Source of the DNA: JAWWPG01 sp038254365
GTDB taxonomy: Bacteria > Actinomycetota > Actinomycetes > Propionibacteriales > Nocardioidaceae
Reading direction: 5' to 3'
DNA length: 64,000 bases
Assembly (NCBI GenBank): GCA_038254365.1
Contig: JBBSGI010000001.1
Coordinates: 110,208 to 174,207, forward strand
Of the stretch, positions 37,889 to 47,013 are shown piece by piece (position 1 is the stretch's first letter; each line of letters starts with the position of its first letter). Both the position numbers and the translations under genes were made by a program. Under the pieces are notes generated by a model. The model was not told the DNA's origin and searched no databases. It saw nothing but the letters and a program-made list of their open reading frames with translations.

Positions 37889-37924
37889 GTTGCTCCTTCC
37901 CGGCCGGCTGCTTTGGATCGACGC

Positions 37925-37943
37925 ATGTATCGTACCGATACAT
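37925..37943. promoter_or_regulatory. Perfect palindrome, candidate PadR operator
   Basis: ATGTATCGTACCGATACAT: two 8-base arms around TAC. It lies 37 bases upstream of the padR start, and read on the minus strand contains TACGAT, a plausible -10, so bound protein would block RNA polymerase. ATGT...ACAT ends are typical of PadR boxes. Confidence 0.65.
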
Positions 37944-38045
37944 CGAGCTGCAATCTAGTTTGTCCGCCGTTCATCTGCAAGTTGCCGCGGCGACGGCTCG
38001 CCGCTCGGGTGCGACTTGAGGGGAGGCCGTACTCTCGAAGGCACC

Positions 38046-38459
38046 ATGTGGTCTCAACGTTCGGTCATCGACTACTCGCTGCAGCGCCGGGCCAAGCTCT
38101 CGACGCTGTTCAATGGCGGGGCTACCACCATGGACGATGTGTGTGACGCCGACCCCTACACGATGCTCGCGGCCAAGCACCACGGCCAACCCGTCGAAAC
38201 CCCGTGCCCGGTCTGTCGGAAGCGGGAGATGACGCATCTCAACTACGTGTTCGGGGACGAGCTCGGGCAGTACTCCGGACGGATCAAGTCCCGTCAGGAC
38301 ATCGAACAGATGGCTCACCAGCACGGCGAGATCCGGATCTACGTGCTGGAGGTCTGCAAGGGGTGCAGCTGGAACCACCTCGTCGAGTCGTACGTCGTCG
38401 GTGACGGCGTGCCCCGCAGGGCACCGCGCCGGCAGCGCACCGTCGAGGACGACAACTGA
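38046..38459 (+). CDS. DUF5318 protein
   Basis: 137 residues from ATG 38046 with GAAGG upstream. Contains a zinc-ribbon-like set of Cys pairs: CPVCRKREMTHLNYVFGDELG and VCKGCSWNHLVESY. This is the Rv0049-type protein that precedes ponA in actinobacteria. The four Cys suggest a metal site; the function is unknown. Divergent from padR-ino1 and 43 bases before ponA. Confidence 0.88.
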   Translation: MWSQRSVIDYSLQRRAKLSTLFNGGATTMDDVCDADPYTMLAAKHHGQPVETPCPVCRKREMTHLNYVFGDELGQYSGRIKSRQDIEQMAHQHGEIRIYVLEVCKGCSWNHLVESYVVGDGVPRRAPRRQRTVEDDN

Positions 38460-38502
38460 TGCGCGTTCTACGTAGCCCAACTCAGAGTCGGGCGATCACC
38501 TC

Positions 38503-40803
38503 GTGAAGCCCGAGAAGGGCCACGGCAGCGGCCGCAACGGGAAGATCAAGCTGCGCGACACCACCGGCTGGGACCGCGCGAACCTCATCGCCGGCAAGAT
38601 CTTGAAGTGGGGCTCGATCGCCGGGGCGGCCGCGTTCGTCGCCGGAGTGGTCGTGATCTACGTGATCTACAAGACGATCAACATCCCCAACCCGAACGCC
38701 GCCTTCGAGGCGCAAACGTCGACGGTCTACTACTCCGACGGGACGCATGTGCTCGGCACCTTCGCCGTGCAGAACCGGCACAGCATCCCGCTCGGGCAGA
38801 TACCGATCTCGATGCGCAACGCGGTGGTGTCCGCTGAGAACCGCAGCTTCTGGACCGACCCCGGTCTCGACCCCAAAGGGATGGTCCGGGCGGCGTGGAG
38901 CAACCTCTCGACCGACACCACCCAAGGCGCGTCGACGATCACCCAGCAGTACGTGAAGATCCTGTACCTCTCCCAGGAGCGAACGTGGTCACGCAAGATC
39001 AAGGAGGCGTTCATCTCGGTCAAGATCGACCAGGAGCTCAGCAAGCAGCAAATTCTCGAGGGGTATCTGAACACGATCTACTACGGGCGGGGGGCGTACG
39101 GCGTCGATGCGGCCGCCGAGGCCTACTTCCAGAAGCCGGCGAGGGCACTGACGGTGCCCGAGAGCGCGGTGCTCGCGGCGGTGCTGAACGCGCCGAGCAA
39201 CTACGACCCCGCGGTGTCCAGGTCGAACCGGGCACCGCTGCTGGCCCGCTACCGCTACGTCCTGGACGGTATGCAGCAGATGGGCAACCTCAGCCCGGCC
39301 GACGCCACGCGTTACGAGCGGCGGCTGCCGGTGATCGTCGACCCCAGCAGCCGCGACCAGTACGCCGGCCAGCGCGGCTACCTGATGGTGATGGTCCAGA
39401 AGGCCCTCGAGGCCCAGGGGTTCACCAACGAGCAGATCTATGGCGATGGTTTGAAGGTCATCACCACCTTCAACTTCCACGACATGCAGGCGGCGCAGCA
39501 GGCCGTGTACGACGTCCGACCCAAGGGCAAGCTCGAGCTCCATGTCGGGGTGGCGAGCGTGCAGCCGGGTACCGGTGCGGTCCGCGCGCTCATCGGTGGC
39601 CGCAACTACCTGAGCAGCCAGCTCAACTGGGCGACAAACCTGGTCCAGCCCGGGTCGACGTTCAAGGCGTTCGCGCTGGCGGCCGCCTTCGGGGACGGAT
39701 TCACCCTGAGCGACACCCTGAACGGCAACTCACCGTTGACGCTGCCAGACGGCACTGTGGTGCACAACGAGGGAGAAGCGGCGGGGATCCCCAATGGTCA
39801 GAGCTACGGGACGATCTCGCTCGAGTATGCGACGGAGCAGTCGGTCAACACGGCGTTCGTCGATCTCACCACCAAGATGCAGAACGGGCCACAGCGGATC
39901 ATCGCGGCGGCCGAGGCCGCCGGTATCCCCAGCGACACCCCGGGGCTGCATCCCTTCGACAACGTGGCCCTGGGATCTGCCTCGGTCTCGCCGCTGGCAA
40001 TGGCGGACGCCTATGCCACCTTCGCGTCCAATGGGATACACGCGGACTGGTACGTGATCCAGTCCGTGGACAACCCGGGTGGGTCGCTCTTCGAGCACAA
40101 GGCCGAGTCGACCCGGGCGTTCAGCCCACCCGTGGCGAGCAACGTGACGGCGGCCCTGCAGGGCGTGGTGAAGGCCGGCACCGGGCAGAACGCGCTGGCG
40201 CTGGGACGCCCGGCGGCGGGCAAGACCGGTACCGCCACGGCCCAGGCCTGTCCCACCTGCCAGCAGCACGTGTCGTCGAGCTGGTTCGTCGGCTACACGC
40301 CGCAGCTCGCGACCGCGGTCACCTACACCCGAGGTGACGGCAACGACCCGCTCGACGGTTATCTCGACACCTTCTTCGGCGCCGACTACCCGACCGAGAC
40401 GTGGACGGCCTACATGTCCGCTGCGCTCAAGGGCACCAAGGTCATCCCGTTCCCGCTGCCAGGCGACCTCAGCGCCACCCAGTCGACCCCCACGTACGTG
40501 ACGCCCACGCAGACCGCGACGACGCACGCGACACCGACACCGACACCGACGACACCCACGCATACGGCGACCACGCAGACCACGCCGACGCGGACGACAC
40601 CCACGCATACCGCGACCACGCACACCCCGACGCAGACCACCCCGACGCAGACCACACCGACAAGTCCTACCCCTCCGACCTCACCGCCGACCTCCTCACC
40701 GCCGACCTCCACCCCGCCGACCTCACCGACGGGCTCGCCGCCGACGACCACCAAGCCCACGCACACCCAACCGACCCGCACCGGGCGCACCCGCGGCGGA
40801 TAA
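38503..40803 (+). CDS. ponA: Class A penicillin-binding protein (glycosyltransferase/transpeptidase)
   Basis: 766 residues from GTG 38503. A basic N-terminus and one helix (about 36-58) precede a GT51 domain with Glu112 in AENRSF and QGASTITQQYVK, then a transpeptidase with S385-K388 (PGSTFK), SVN at 447-449 and KTG at 574-576. The last ~110 residues are a low-complexity Thr/Pro/His tail. Polymerises lipid II and cross-links stem peptides outside the membrane. Same position as ponA1 of M. tuberculosis. No PASTA domain. Confidence 0.95.
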   Translation: MKPEKGHGSGRNGKIKLRDTTGWDRANLIAGKILKWGSIAGAAAFVAGVVVIYVIYKTINIPNPNAAFEAQTSTVYYSDGTHVLGTFAVQNRHSIPLGQIPISMRNAVVSAENRSFWTDPGLDPKGMVRAAWSNLSTDTTQGASTITQQYVKILYLSQERTWSRKIKEAFISVKIDQELSKQQILEGYLNTIYYGRGAYGVDAAAEAYFQKPARALTVPESAVLAAVLNAPSNYDPAVSRSNRAPLLARYRYVLDGMQQMGNLSPADATRYERRLPVIVDPSSRDQYAGQRGYLMVMVQKALEAQGFTNEQIYGDGLKVITTFNFHDMQAAQQAVYDVRPKGKLELHVGVASVQPGTGAVRALIGGRNYLSSQLNWATNLVQPGSTFKAFALAAAFGDGFTLSDTLNGNSPLTLPDGTVVHNEGEAAGIPNGQSYGTISLEYATEQSVNTAFVDLTTKMQNGPQRIIAAAEAAGIPSDTPGLHPFDNVALGSASVSPLAMADAYATFASNGIHADWYVIQSVDNPGGSLFEHKAESTRAFSPPVASNVTAALQGVVKAGTGQNALALGRPAAGKTGTATAQACPTCQQHVSSSWFVGYTPQLATAVTYTRGDGNDPLDGYLDTFFGADYPTETWTAYMSAALKGTKVIPFPLPGDLSATQSTPTYVTPTQTATTHATPTPTPTTPTHTATTQTTPTRTTPTHTATTHTPTQTTPTQTTPTSPTPPTSPPTSSPPTSTPPTSPTGSPPTTTKPTHTQPTRTGRTRGG
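40480..40800 (+). repeat. Low-complexity Thr/Pro repeat encoding the PBP tail
   Basis: Tandem, imperfect units such as ACGCCGACG and CACCCACGCATACG encode TPTHTATT/TPTQTTPT-type repeats, then TSPPTSSPPT. Internal repetition makes this part prone to length change between strains. Confidence 0.75.
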
Positions 40804-40855
40804 GGGCCGGCCTGCCACGGCTCTCGTGCTGGGCACATGAGGCACCATTGGCGGC

Positions 40856-42442
40856 GTGGTGTTCCCGGAGCCGACGCGCACGACCCATGACGTGGTGGCC
40901 CCGACCCTGGCCGACCCGCTGGCCCGTGCCACCAGTCCGATCGTCTCCGGGCCGCTCGGTCGGCATGCTCGAACCGGGCGGACCTGGTGGACGGTGCTGA
41001 GCGTCACCCTGCTCGTAGGCACCATGGTCTTCGGTCTCGGGGTGACCCAGAAGTCGCCTTGCGTTGTGACCTCCTGGTCCGACGACGCGTCCCCGAAGCC
41101 GTTCTCGCACCTGTGCTATACCGACATCCCGTTCCTCTACGTCAGCCGCGGCCTCGCCGAGGGCATCTTCCCTTACACGCCGACGGAAGACCTGCCTGCG
41201 CAGAAGAAGCCTGCGACGTCCCAGGATGCCGAGTCGCTCACCGTCGAGTACCCGGTCCTGACCGGTTTCTGGATGGGCGCCGCCGGCTGGATCACCCATC
41301 AGATCGGCGACTCGCCCGAGGTCAGCGCCATCGCGCACTCGGAGGTCGGCCAGCTTCCCGGCGTCCAGCACGACTCGGGCCTCTTCTGGAGCGTCAACGC
41401 CGTGGGCTTCTTCGTCGTACTCCTGCTGGCCCTGCTGGCGCTCGTGAAGGCCCAGCCTCGAAGACCCTGGGACGCGATGTTCGTCGCCGGCTCGCCGATG
41501 CTCGCGCTGACCACGTTTATCAACTGGGACATGCTTGCGGTCGGTCTGGTCGCCGGCGCCCTGTGGGCGTGGTCCACCCGACGGCCGATCTGGGCGGGGA
41601 TCTTCATCGGGCTGGGGACAGCGACCAAGCTCTACCCGTTGTTCCTCCTAGGCCCGCTGCTCGTGCTCTGCCTGCGCAAGCGGCAGCTCGAGCCCTGGAC
41701 GAAGACGGCAGCGGCCGCGCTCACAGCGTGGCTGGTCGTGGACCTGCCGGTCTATCTCTGGTCACCCACGGAGTTCCTCTGGTTCTGGCACTTCAACGCA
41801 TCTCGGGGGCCCGACTTCGGGTCGCTCTGGCTGCTCTTCTCCATGGCCGGAAAGTCGGCGTCGCCGCATCAGATCAACCTGGTCACGCTGGTCGTCTTCG
41901 GCGGTGCGTGCGTGCTCATCGGGCTGCTCGGCCTGCTCGCGCCCCGCAAGCCGCGGCTGGTCCAGCTGATGTTCCTGGTGGTCGCCTCGTTCCTCATCGT
42001 GAACAAGGTGTACTCGCCCCAGTACGTGCTGTGGCTGCTGCCCCTGGCGGCCCTGGCCAGGCCCCGGTGGCGGGACATGATCATCTGGCAGGCGTGTGAG
42101 CTCTTCTACTTCTTCGCCGTGTGGATGCACATCGCGAACTTCTTCGTGTCTCCGGGAACCTGTCAGGTTTCCCACTTCTTCATCTCCTCCAGCGGCTGCG
42201 ACTGGGTGTACTCGCTGGCCATCGTGATCCGGGTCGCCGGCGAGGTGTTCCTGATGGTGCTGGTGGTGCGCGACATCCTGCTGCCCTGGCACGACCCGGT
42301 GCGTGCCGACGGCCTGTCCGACGACCCGCTGGGCGGCGTGCTCGACGAAGGGGTCGATGCCGAGCCGTTCGCCCGCGGGCCGCGCCACGCGTCTTCGCCG
42401 CGACCCGAGCTCGTGACGTCGGAGCGCGCTCCACCGGACTGA
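40856..42442 (+). CDS. GT87 family polyprenyl-phosphate-dependent glycosyltransferase
   Basis: 528 residues from GTG 40856, with about 10-11 membrane helices. The first extracellular loop carries LCYTDIPFLYVSRGLAEGIFPYT, and later YPVLTGFWMG, TFINWDMLAVGL and ATKLYPLFLLGPL, all typical of GT87/DUF2029 (GT-C fold) mannosyltransferases such as the Rv0051 type. They transfer sugar from polyprenyl-phosphate donors to envelope glycans. Conserved position after ponA. The ~50-residue C-terminal tail is cytoplasmic and acidic. Confidence 0.87.
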   Translation: MVFPEPTRTTHDVVAPTLADPLARATSPIVSGPLGRHARTGRTWWTVLSVTLLVGTMVFGLGVTQKSPCVVTSWSDDASPKPFSHLCYTDIPFLYVSRGLAEGIFPYTPTEDLPAQKKPATSQDAESLTVEYPVLTGFWMGAAGWITHQIGDSPEVSAIAHSEVGQLPGVQHDSGLFWSVNAVGFFVVLLLALLALVKAQPRRPWDAMFVAGSPMLALTTFINWDMLAVGLVAGALWAWSTRRPIWAGIFIGLGTATKLYPLFLLGPLLVLCLRKRQLEPWTKTAAAALTAWLVVDLPVYLWSPTEFLWFWHFNASRGPDFGSLWLLFSMAGKSASPHQINLVTLVVFGGACVLIGLLGLLAPRKPRLVQLMFLVVASFLIVNKVYSPQYVLWLLPLAALARPRWRDMIIWQACELFYFFAVWMHIANFFVSPGTCQVSHFFISSSGCDWVYSLAIVIRVAGEVFLMVLVVRDILLPWHDPVRADGLSDDPLGGVLDEGVDAEPFARGPRHASSPRPELVTSERAPPD

Positions 42443-42445
42443 GGG

Positions 42446-43462
42446 CTAGCTGAGATGCACGTGGTCGAAGGTTGTCGTGGTGAAACGGACCTGCGCCTCG
42501 ACCCGGTCGCCGATCTCGGGTATCGGTTCGCCGGCCGGCAGGTGGATCATGCTGACCTGCATGTGCGGTGGCTCCACGAACCAGCGCTGCTTCCCGCCCA
42601 CGACGTACGGGGATAGCGACCGCCCGGCGGCGTCCAGCCCGCCCTTGGCCAGCGAGCGGGCCCGATGGCGGGGAGACGCGGCGGCCGATGGACCCTCGAG
42701 GCCGATGCCGTGCGCCGTTCCGCCGGACACGACCAGCACCGTGCCGGTCCGGATGATCCTGCGTTGGCGATAGCCCATCCGGTCCCCCCGCGACACCCGA
42801 TGGACGTCGACCACGGTGGCCCTGGCCGACAGCGCCGCGCGGTCGCCGAGCCACAGGTCGGTGCCGACTCGCGGCCGCAGCTCGAGGTCCGGATACGACC
42901 CGGCCAGGCGGGCGAGCTCGTTGCTGGTCACGTGGGAGAGGTACCAGCGGCGCGCCGGCGCCGCCGCCAGCCAGCGTTCCACCTCGCCGAGGTGCCCGTC
43001 GCCGAGGGGCAGGTGGAGAGCGTGTCCCTCCACCCGCACGCCACGAGCAGCCCTCGTTGCCGCAAGCAGGTCGTGGGCCGAGAACCCGTGCCGTCGCATC
43101 GAGGTGAGCCCCTCGAGCACGACCCGCGGGGTGTCGATGCGAACCTCCAGCGCGGTGAGGTCGACGACCCGGCCGACGGTGTGGATGATGCGCGGGCCGT
43201 AGCGGAGGTCGTCGGTGCCGGGACGCCACGGCTCGAGCACCAAGATGTCGCCGTCGAACCGTTGCTCGACGTCCTTGACCTCGCGATAGGCCCCCACGGC
43301 GATGGTGTCGCAGCCGAGCCACTGGGTACGGCGCGCCAGCCCGGCCAGCCCGAACCCGTAGCCGTTCCCCTTCGCCACGGGGACGATGCGGGGATACGTG
43401 TTTGTGGTGTCGCGCAGGTGTTCCCTCCAGCGCGGGCCGTCGACGAACAGGTCGAGGCTCAT
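42446..43462 (-). CDS. Alanine-racemase-like PLP enzyme linked to FemX
   Basis: 338 residues from ATG 43462, with GGGGAG 4 bases upstream; the ATG overlaps the femX stop (ATGA). The PLP-lysine motif is present as VPVAKGNGYGFG, and fold-III features follow (RPRVGTDLWLG). The C-terminal beta domain is divergent: the GYADG and MDQ motifs of alanine racemase are replaced by GGTAHGIGL and VSMIHLP. So it is unlikely to be the housekeeping Alr; racemisation of another amino acid or a helper role in interpeptide bridge synthesis is possible. Coupling to FemX supports a wall role. Confidence 0.72.
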   Translation of the reverse strand: MSLDLFVDGPRWREHLRDTTNTYPRIVPVAKGNGYGFGLAGLARRTQWLGCDTIAVGAYREVKDVEQRFDGDILVLEPWRPGTDDLRYGPRIIHTVGRVVDLTALEVRIDTPRVVLEGLTSMRRHGFSAHDLLAATRAARGVRVEGHALHLPLGDGHLGEVERWLAAAPARRWYLSHVTSNELARLAGSYPDLELRPRVGTDLWLGDRAALSARATVVDVHRVSRGDRMGYRQRRIIRTGTVLVVSGGTAHGIGLEGPSAAASPRHRARSLAKGGLDAAGRSLSPYVVGGKQRWFVEPPHMQVSMIHLPAGEPIPEIGDRVEAQVRFTTTTFDHVHLS

Positions 43463-44586
43463 CGAGCTCCCCGACGTCGGCTCATGTACAGGGCGAACGC
43501 CTTGTGCAGCAGGCGGTTGAGCGGGAGGTCCCACTCACCTACGTATTCGACCGCCTCGCCGCCGGTTCCGACCTTGAACTGGATCAGTCCGAGGTGCGGG
43601 TCGTCGGCGGCCAGCGTGTCGGTGATCCCCCGCAGGTCGTAGACGGTGGCCCCGGTCGTCATGGCATCGCGGATCATCTGCCATTGGACCGCGTTCGATC
43701 CGCGGACGTCTCGCTTTACCGTGGACGACGCGCCGTAGGAGTACCACACGTGGGTACCGACCCGCACCCACGTCGTCGCGGCGACCAGAGCTCCGTCGTG
43801 GTGGGCAAGGTAGAGGCGGATCCGGTCGGGGTCCTCGGCAGACATCGCGCGGAACATCTGCTGGAAATAGGCGAGGGGCCGCGGCGTGAAGCCGTCGCGA
43901 GCTGCGGTCTCGGCGTACATCGAGTGGAAGGCCGGCAGGTCGTCAGCGGAGCCGACCTGCACCTCGACCCCCGACTTGGCCGCCTTCTTGATGTTGCGCC
44001 GCCAGAGCTGGTTCATCCCGGCGAGCACGTCGTCCTCGTCGCGTCCGGCCAGCGGGATCTGGAACACGTACTGCGGCTGACCAGCGGAGAACCCGTCCTC
44101 GGCGACCTGGGCACGCCAGCCGGCTGCTTGCAATGCTGCGACGACCTCCGCCCCCGCCGGGCCGCAGGTGTCCGCGGTGACCTCACCGAGACGCTTCACT
44201 GCATGGTCGGAGATCGCCTGCTTCACGGTGTCGGCGGTCCAGGTGCGGGTTACCACCGGGGGACCCATCCGGATCCCGAACGCGCCCCGTCTGCGGAGGT
44301 AATCGACCATCGTGTCGAGCATCCGGGGCAGCTCCGGATCCGACCAGTCGAGCACCGGCCCCTCCGGGAGGTAGGCCAGCGCCTTGGCGATTTTCGGCAG
44401 CGCGCGGTAAAGGACGAGGCCGACCCCGATGAGCTCGTCCCCGCGGAACCATCCGATCGACTCGTGCCGCCACTCGGTCTTGACCTGACCCCAGGCGGGC
44501 GTCTGCAGGAAGCTCGCGCCGGATTGCTGATCGATGAAGTCCCGATGCTCGCTGACGCTGATGCTGCGGACGACGGGCGGGCTCAC
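43459..44586 (-). CDS. femX: FemX-like lipid II:glycine glycyltransferase (FemAB family)
   Basis: 375 residues from GTG 44586; the frame is open to 44676 but the extension is not conserved. FemAB motifs: SFLQTPAWGQVKTEWRHESI, LPEGPVLDW, RNIKKAAKSGVEVQ, GATVYDLRGI and GLIQFKVGTGGEAVEY. It uses aminoacyl-tRNA to add the first bridge residue to lipid II. Streptomyces has femX in this neighbourhood, near rpsF-dnaB. Coupled to the racemase-like gene. Confidence 0.9.
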   Translation of the reverse strand: MSPPVVRSISVSEHRDFIDQQSGASFLQTPAWGQVKTEWRHESIGWFRGDELIGVGLVLYRALPKIAKALAYLPEGPVLDWSDPELPRMLDTMVDYLRRRGAFGIRMGPPVVTRTWTADTVKQAISDHAVKRLGEVTADTCGPAGAEVVAALQAAGWRAQVAEDGFSAGQPQYVFQIPLAGRDEDDVLAGMNQLWRRNIKKAAKSGVEVQVGSADDLPAFHSMYAETAARDGFTPRPLAYFQQMFRAMSAEDPDRIRLYLAHHDGALVAATTWVRVGTHVWYSYGASSTVKRDVRGSNAVQWQMIRDAMTTGATVYDLRGITDTLAADDPHLGLIQFKVGTGGEAVEYVGEWDLPLNRLLHKAFALYMSRRRGAR

Positions 44587-44760
44587 GCCGGGCAACGGTA
44601 CCCGAGGGGTCGGGTTGGAGCGGCACTTCCCATTTATTGCAGTTGAGATGGACGGGTGCAACAATATCGAAGACACGAGGTCGCCGACGGGAAGTCCACA
44701 GCTCGATTCCCATCCTGTCTTCCCTTCGCTACGGCGCGAAAACGTGGTTCAGGAGGACAG

Positions 44761-45873
44761 ATGTCGAGCCGATCAAGGATGTCGCCAGGCAACCGAGCCG
44801 GCCTCCTGATGACGGCGGCCCTGGTGATCGTCACCATCACGACCCCAGCCTTCGGGAGTTCGCAACGCGACGGGTCACTGAGGTCCCAAGTCCGTCCGGC
44901 AGGGGCCGTCGGTCACGACACGTCGATCTCGGCCTGGTCGACCAAGTGCGGCTTCACGCAGACCGCTCCGATCGACCCGATCGTCCACTACGGGGAGAAC
45001 CCGGCAGGACATCTGCATCAGTTCTTCGGTCAACCTGATGTCACCGAGTTCTCAACGCCCGCAGACCTTCGTGCGGACCCGAGCCCGACCAAGTGCAACG
45101 GGCCCGTCGACCCGCGCGACCCCGACCGAACGATCACTCTGCTGGACAAGTCCTCCTACTGGGTTCCCGCTCTGTACCCGACGAAGGAGAAGACAGCAGG
45201 CACGGAGATCAAACCCGACCTGGCCCTGATCTACTACCGCAACGAAGGCGTCGACCCGTTGGAGATCAAGCCCTTCCCGGAGGACCTCAGCTTCGTTGGT
45301 GGCAACTCGATGGCGACGGCGCGGCAAAGCAAGACCGTTGTGCAGTGGTCGTGCGTCGGGCAGAAGGTGGGCGGTCAGGCCGACCAGTTTGGCTTCGGAG
45401 CTACCATCCCGCCAAACTGCCCCGTTCTCGGCGCCGACCTCATCAACCCCTATCAGCTCCGGCTGGCCGTGTTCTTCCCTAACTGCCTGTTCGTCTCCGC
45501 GGACCAGACCAATGACACCGACCGCACGGCGTACTCGCAGCCACTCGCACACCGGACGAACAAGATCAAGCGCACGTGCACCACATATGGAGCCGGGTGG
45601 ATCGCCATCCCCCAGGTGCAGATCGGAGCTCGGTGGCCGATCACCAGCGCGCCGGTGATCCTGGTCAACGGGGTCCTGTCGTATGACCTGAGCCACTTCC
45701 AACTTGCCTCGGACGGAGTGACGGTGGGCGGCGTGACGACTGGTCGAAACGGCATGACCGGCCACGCAGACTTCATGAGCGGCTGGTCGCAGAGCGACAT
45801 CGACGCCCTGGTCAAGGCGTGCTACACCGACGCGCAGATCGACTGCGGCACCGTGGGCGGCGACGGGAGCTGA
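44761..45873 (+). CDS. Secreted DUF1996 protein
   Basis: 370 residues from ATG 44761, with AGGAGGACAG just upstream. Signal peptide (NRAGLLMTAALVIVTITTPAFG), then the DUF1996 domain: HYGENPAGHLHQFFGQ, CNGPVDP, a run of paired Cys (CVGQKVGG, PPNCPVL, CTTYGAGW) and SYDLSHFQLASDGVT. DUF1996 proteins are secreted by fungi and some actinobacteria; function is not established. Likely horizontally shared. Convergent with the 70-residue membrane gene, stops 16 bases apart. Confidence 0.82.
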   Translation: MSSRSRMSPGNRAGLLMTAALVIVTITTPAFGSSQRDGSLRSQVRPAGAVGHDTSISAWSTKCGFTQTAPIDPIVHYGENPAGHLHQFFGQPDVTEFSTPADLRADPSPTKCNGPVDPRDPDRTITLLDKSSYWVPALYPTKEKTAGTEIKPDLALIYYRNEGVDPLEIKPFPEDLSFVGGNSMATARQSKTVVQWSCVGQKVGGQADQFGFGATIPPNCPVLGADLINPYQLRLAVFFPNCLFVSADQTNDTDRTAYSQPLAHRTNKIKRTCTTYGAGWIAIPQVQIGARWPITSAPVILVNGVLSYDLSHFQLASDGVTVGGVTTGRNGMTGHADFMSGWSQSDIDALVKACYTDAQIDCGTVGGDGS

Positions 45874-45889
45874 CGGCGGATCCGACTGC

Positions 45890-46102
45890 TCAGGTCGGCT
45901 CGGTGGGACGGGACGCGCGCCACAGGCTGTAGGGCAGCAGGAGAACCACGGCAAGCGGCACGATCCACCAGGTGGCAGACGTCGACTCGCTGACCACGAA
46001 CGTGGCCAACAGGGCGAGCGCGACGCCGACGGCGACCCGCCAGTCGTCGCCGACCACGAAGTCGTACCAGAAGGCACCGAAGGCCCTGAGCTTGGCGATC
46101 AC
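45890..46102 (-). CDS. 70-residue two-helix membrane protein, partner of COG4280-like gene
   Basis: A small gene hidden in a longer spurious frame. GTG 46102 overlaps the stop of the upstream membrane gene (GTGA), so the pair is coupled. Sequence starts VIAKLRAFGAFWYDFVVGDD, then two helices (WRVAVGVALALLATFVV and TWWIVPLAVVLLLPYSLW) and ends RASRPTEPT. It may be a subunit or assembly partner of the larger protein. Confidence 0.72.
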   Translation of the reverse strand: MIAKLRAFGAFWYDFVVGDDWRVAVGVALALLATFVVSESTSATWWIVPLAVVLLLPYSLWRASRPTEPT

Positions 46103-46872
46103 GGCGCGCCCGCCGGCGCCAGGCGGCGCACTTGGTCGTCGTACCAGCTCTTGCGGCGTCTCAGCAGCGCTACCAGACCGATCGCGAAGAGCGCGATCGC
46201 GACCACCAGCACGGGCAGCGCCGCGTCGCTCCCGGGCCACTCCGCGCCGGCACCCTCGGCACCCCAGAACGTGCCGAACGCCGTGAGCATCACACCGACC
46301 ACGAACTTGAGCGTGTTCTCCGGCACCCGCGCCAGCGGGGCCCGTACGGCGAACGCGGCGAACACCACGACCCCGACGGCAGTGAGCGCCGCAAGTGACG
46401 CGAGGGGGATGTCGTGCTGGTTGGTGCCGAAGGTGAGCACGATGAAGGCGACCTCGAGGCCCTCGAGCAGGACGCCCTTGAACGACAGGGTGAACGCGTA
46501 CCAGTCGGGCACCCCGACCCGCTGCTCGCGAGCCGCGGCCCGGGCTTGCGCCACCTCGCGCTGGAAGATCGCCTCCTCGTCGTGCAGCGCCTTGAAGCCG
46601 CTCGCGCGCAGGATGGCCTTGCGCAACCACTGCAATCCGAAGATGAGCAGCAGGCCGCCGACGAACAGTCGCAATCCGCGCAGCGGAACCAAGGTCAGCG
46701 CCGGGCCGAGCGCCGCAACGACAACCGCAAGCACGCCGACTGCGCAGAGCACGCCTATCCCCGCCGAGCGCCAGTTCCGCGTGGTGCCCATCGCGAGCAC
46801 GATCGTGGCGGCCTCGGTAGCCTCCACGGCACACGCGAGGAACACCGCGATGAACAGCGCGCCCGGTCCCAT
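46099..46872 (-). CDS. COG4280-like multi-helix membrane protein
   Basis: 257 residues, about six helices in two similar halves: FIAVFLACAVEATEAATIVLAMGTT and SFKGVLLEGLEVAFIVLTFG, each with a conserved acidic pair in the membrane. This internal pseudo-symmetry with Glu resembles UPF0016/GDT1 cation exchangers, although the E-x-G-D-(K/R)-(S/T) motif is not present. A predicted ion transporter is my inference. Coupled to the 70-residue gene. Confidence 0.62.
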   Translation of the reverse strand: MGPGALFIAVFLACAVEATEAATIVLAMGTTRNWRSAGIGVLCAVGVLAVVVAALGPALTLVPLRGLRLFVGGLLLIFGLQWLRKAILRASGFKALHDEEAIFQREVAQARAAAREQRVGVPDWYAFTLSFKGVLLEGLEVAFIVLTFGTNQHDIPLASLAALTAVGVVVFAAFAVRAPLARVPENTLKFVVGVMLTAFGTFWGAEGAGAEWPGSDAALPVLVVAIALFAIGLVALLRRRKSWYDDQVRRLAPAGAP

Positions 46873-46977
46873 CCCCCGATTGTCGCCGGTCCGAGCCCTC
46901 GGCTACTAGCCGGGTGCATGCGACCTTCGAAGCGGGTTCGCCGGCTCGTCCGGAGCCAGGCCACGGAGGCAATGCCG

Positions 46978-47007
46978 TTGACATTCTATTCACTGTGTGA
47001 ATAGATA
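46978..47007 (+). promoter_or_regulatory. Promoter and operator of the second padR gene
   Basis: -35 TTGACA (46978-46983), 18-base spacer, -10-like TAGATA (47002-47007). The palindrome CTATTCACTGTGTGAATAG (46986-47004), two 8-base arms around TGT, fills the spacer. The GTG of padR begins 6 bases after the -10, so the transcript is probably leaderless and autorepressed. Confidence 0.65.
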
Positions 47008-47013
47008 GCGCAT

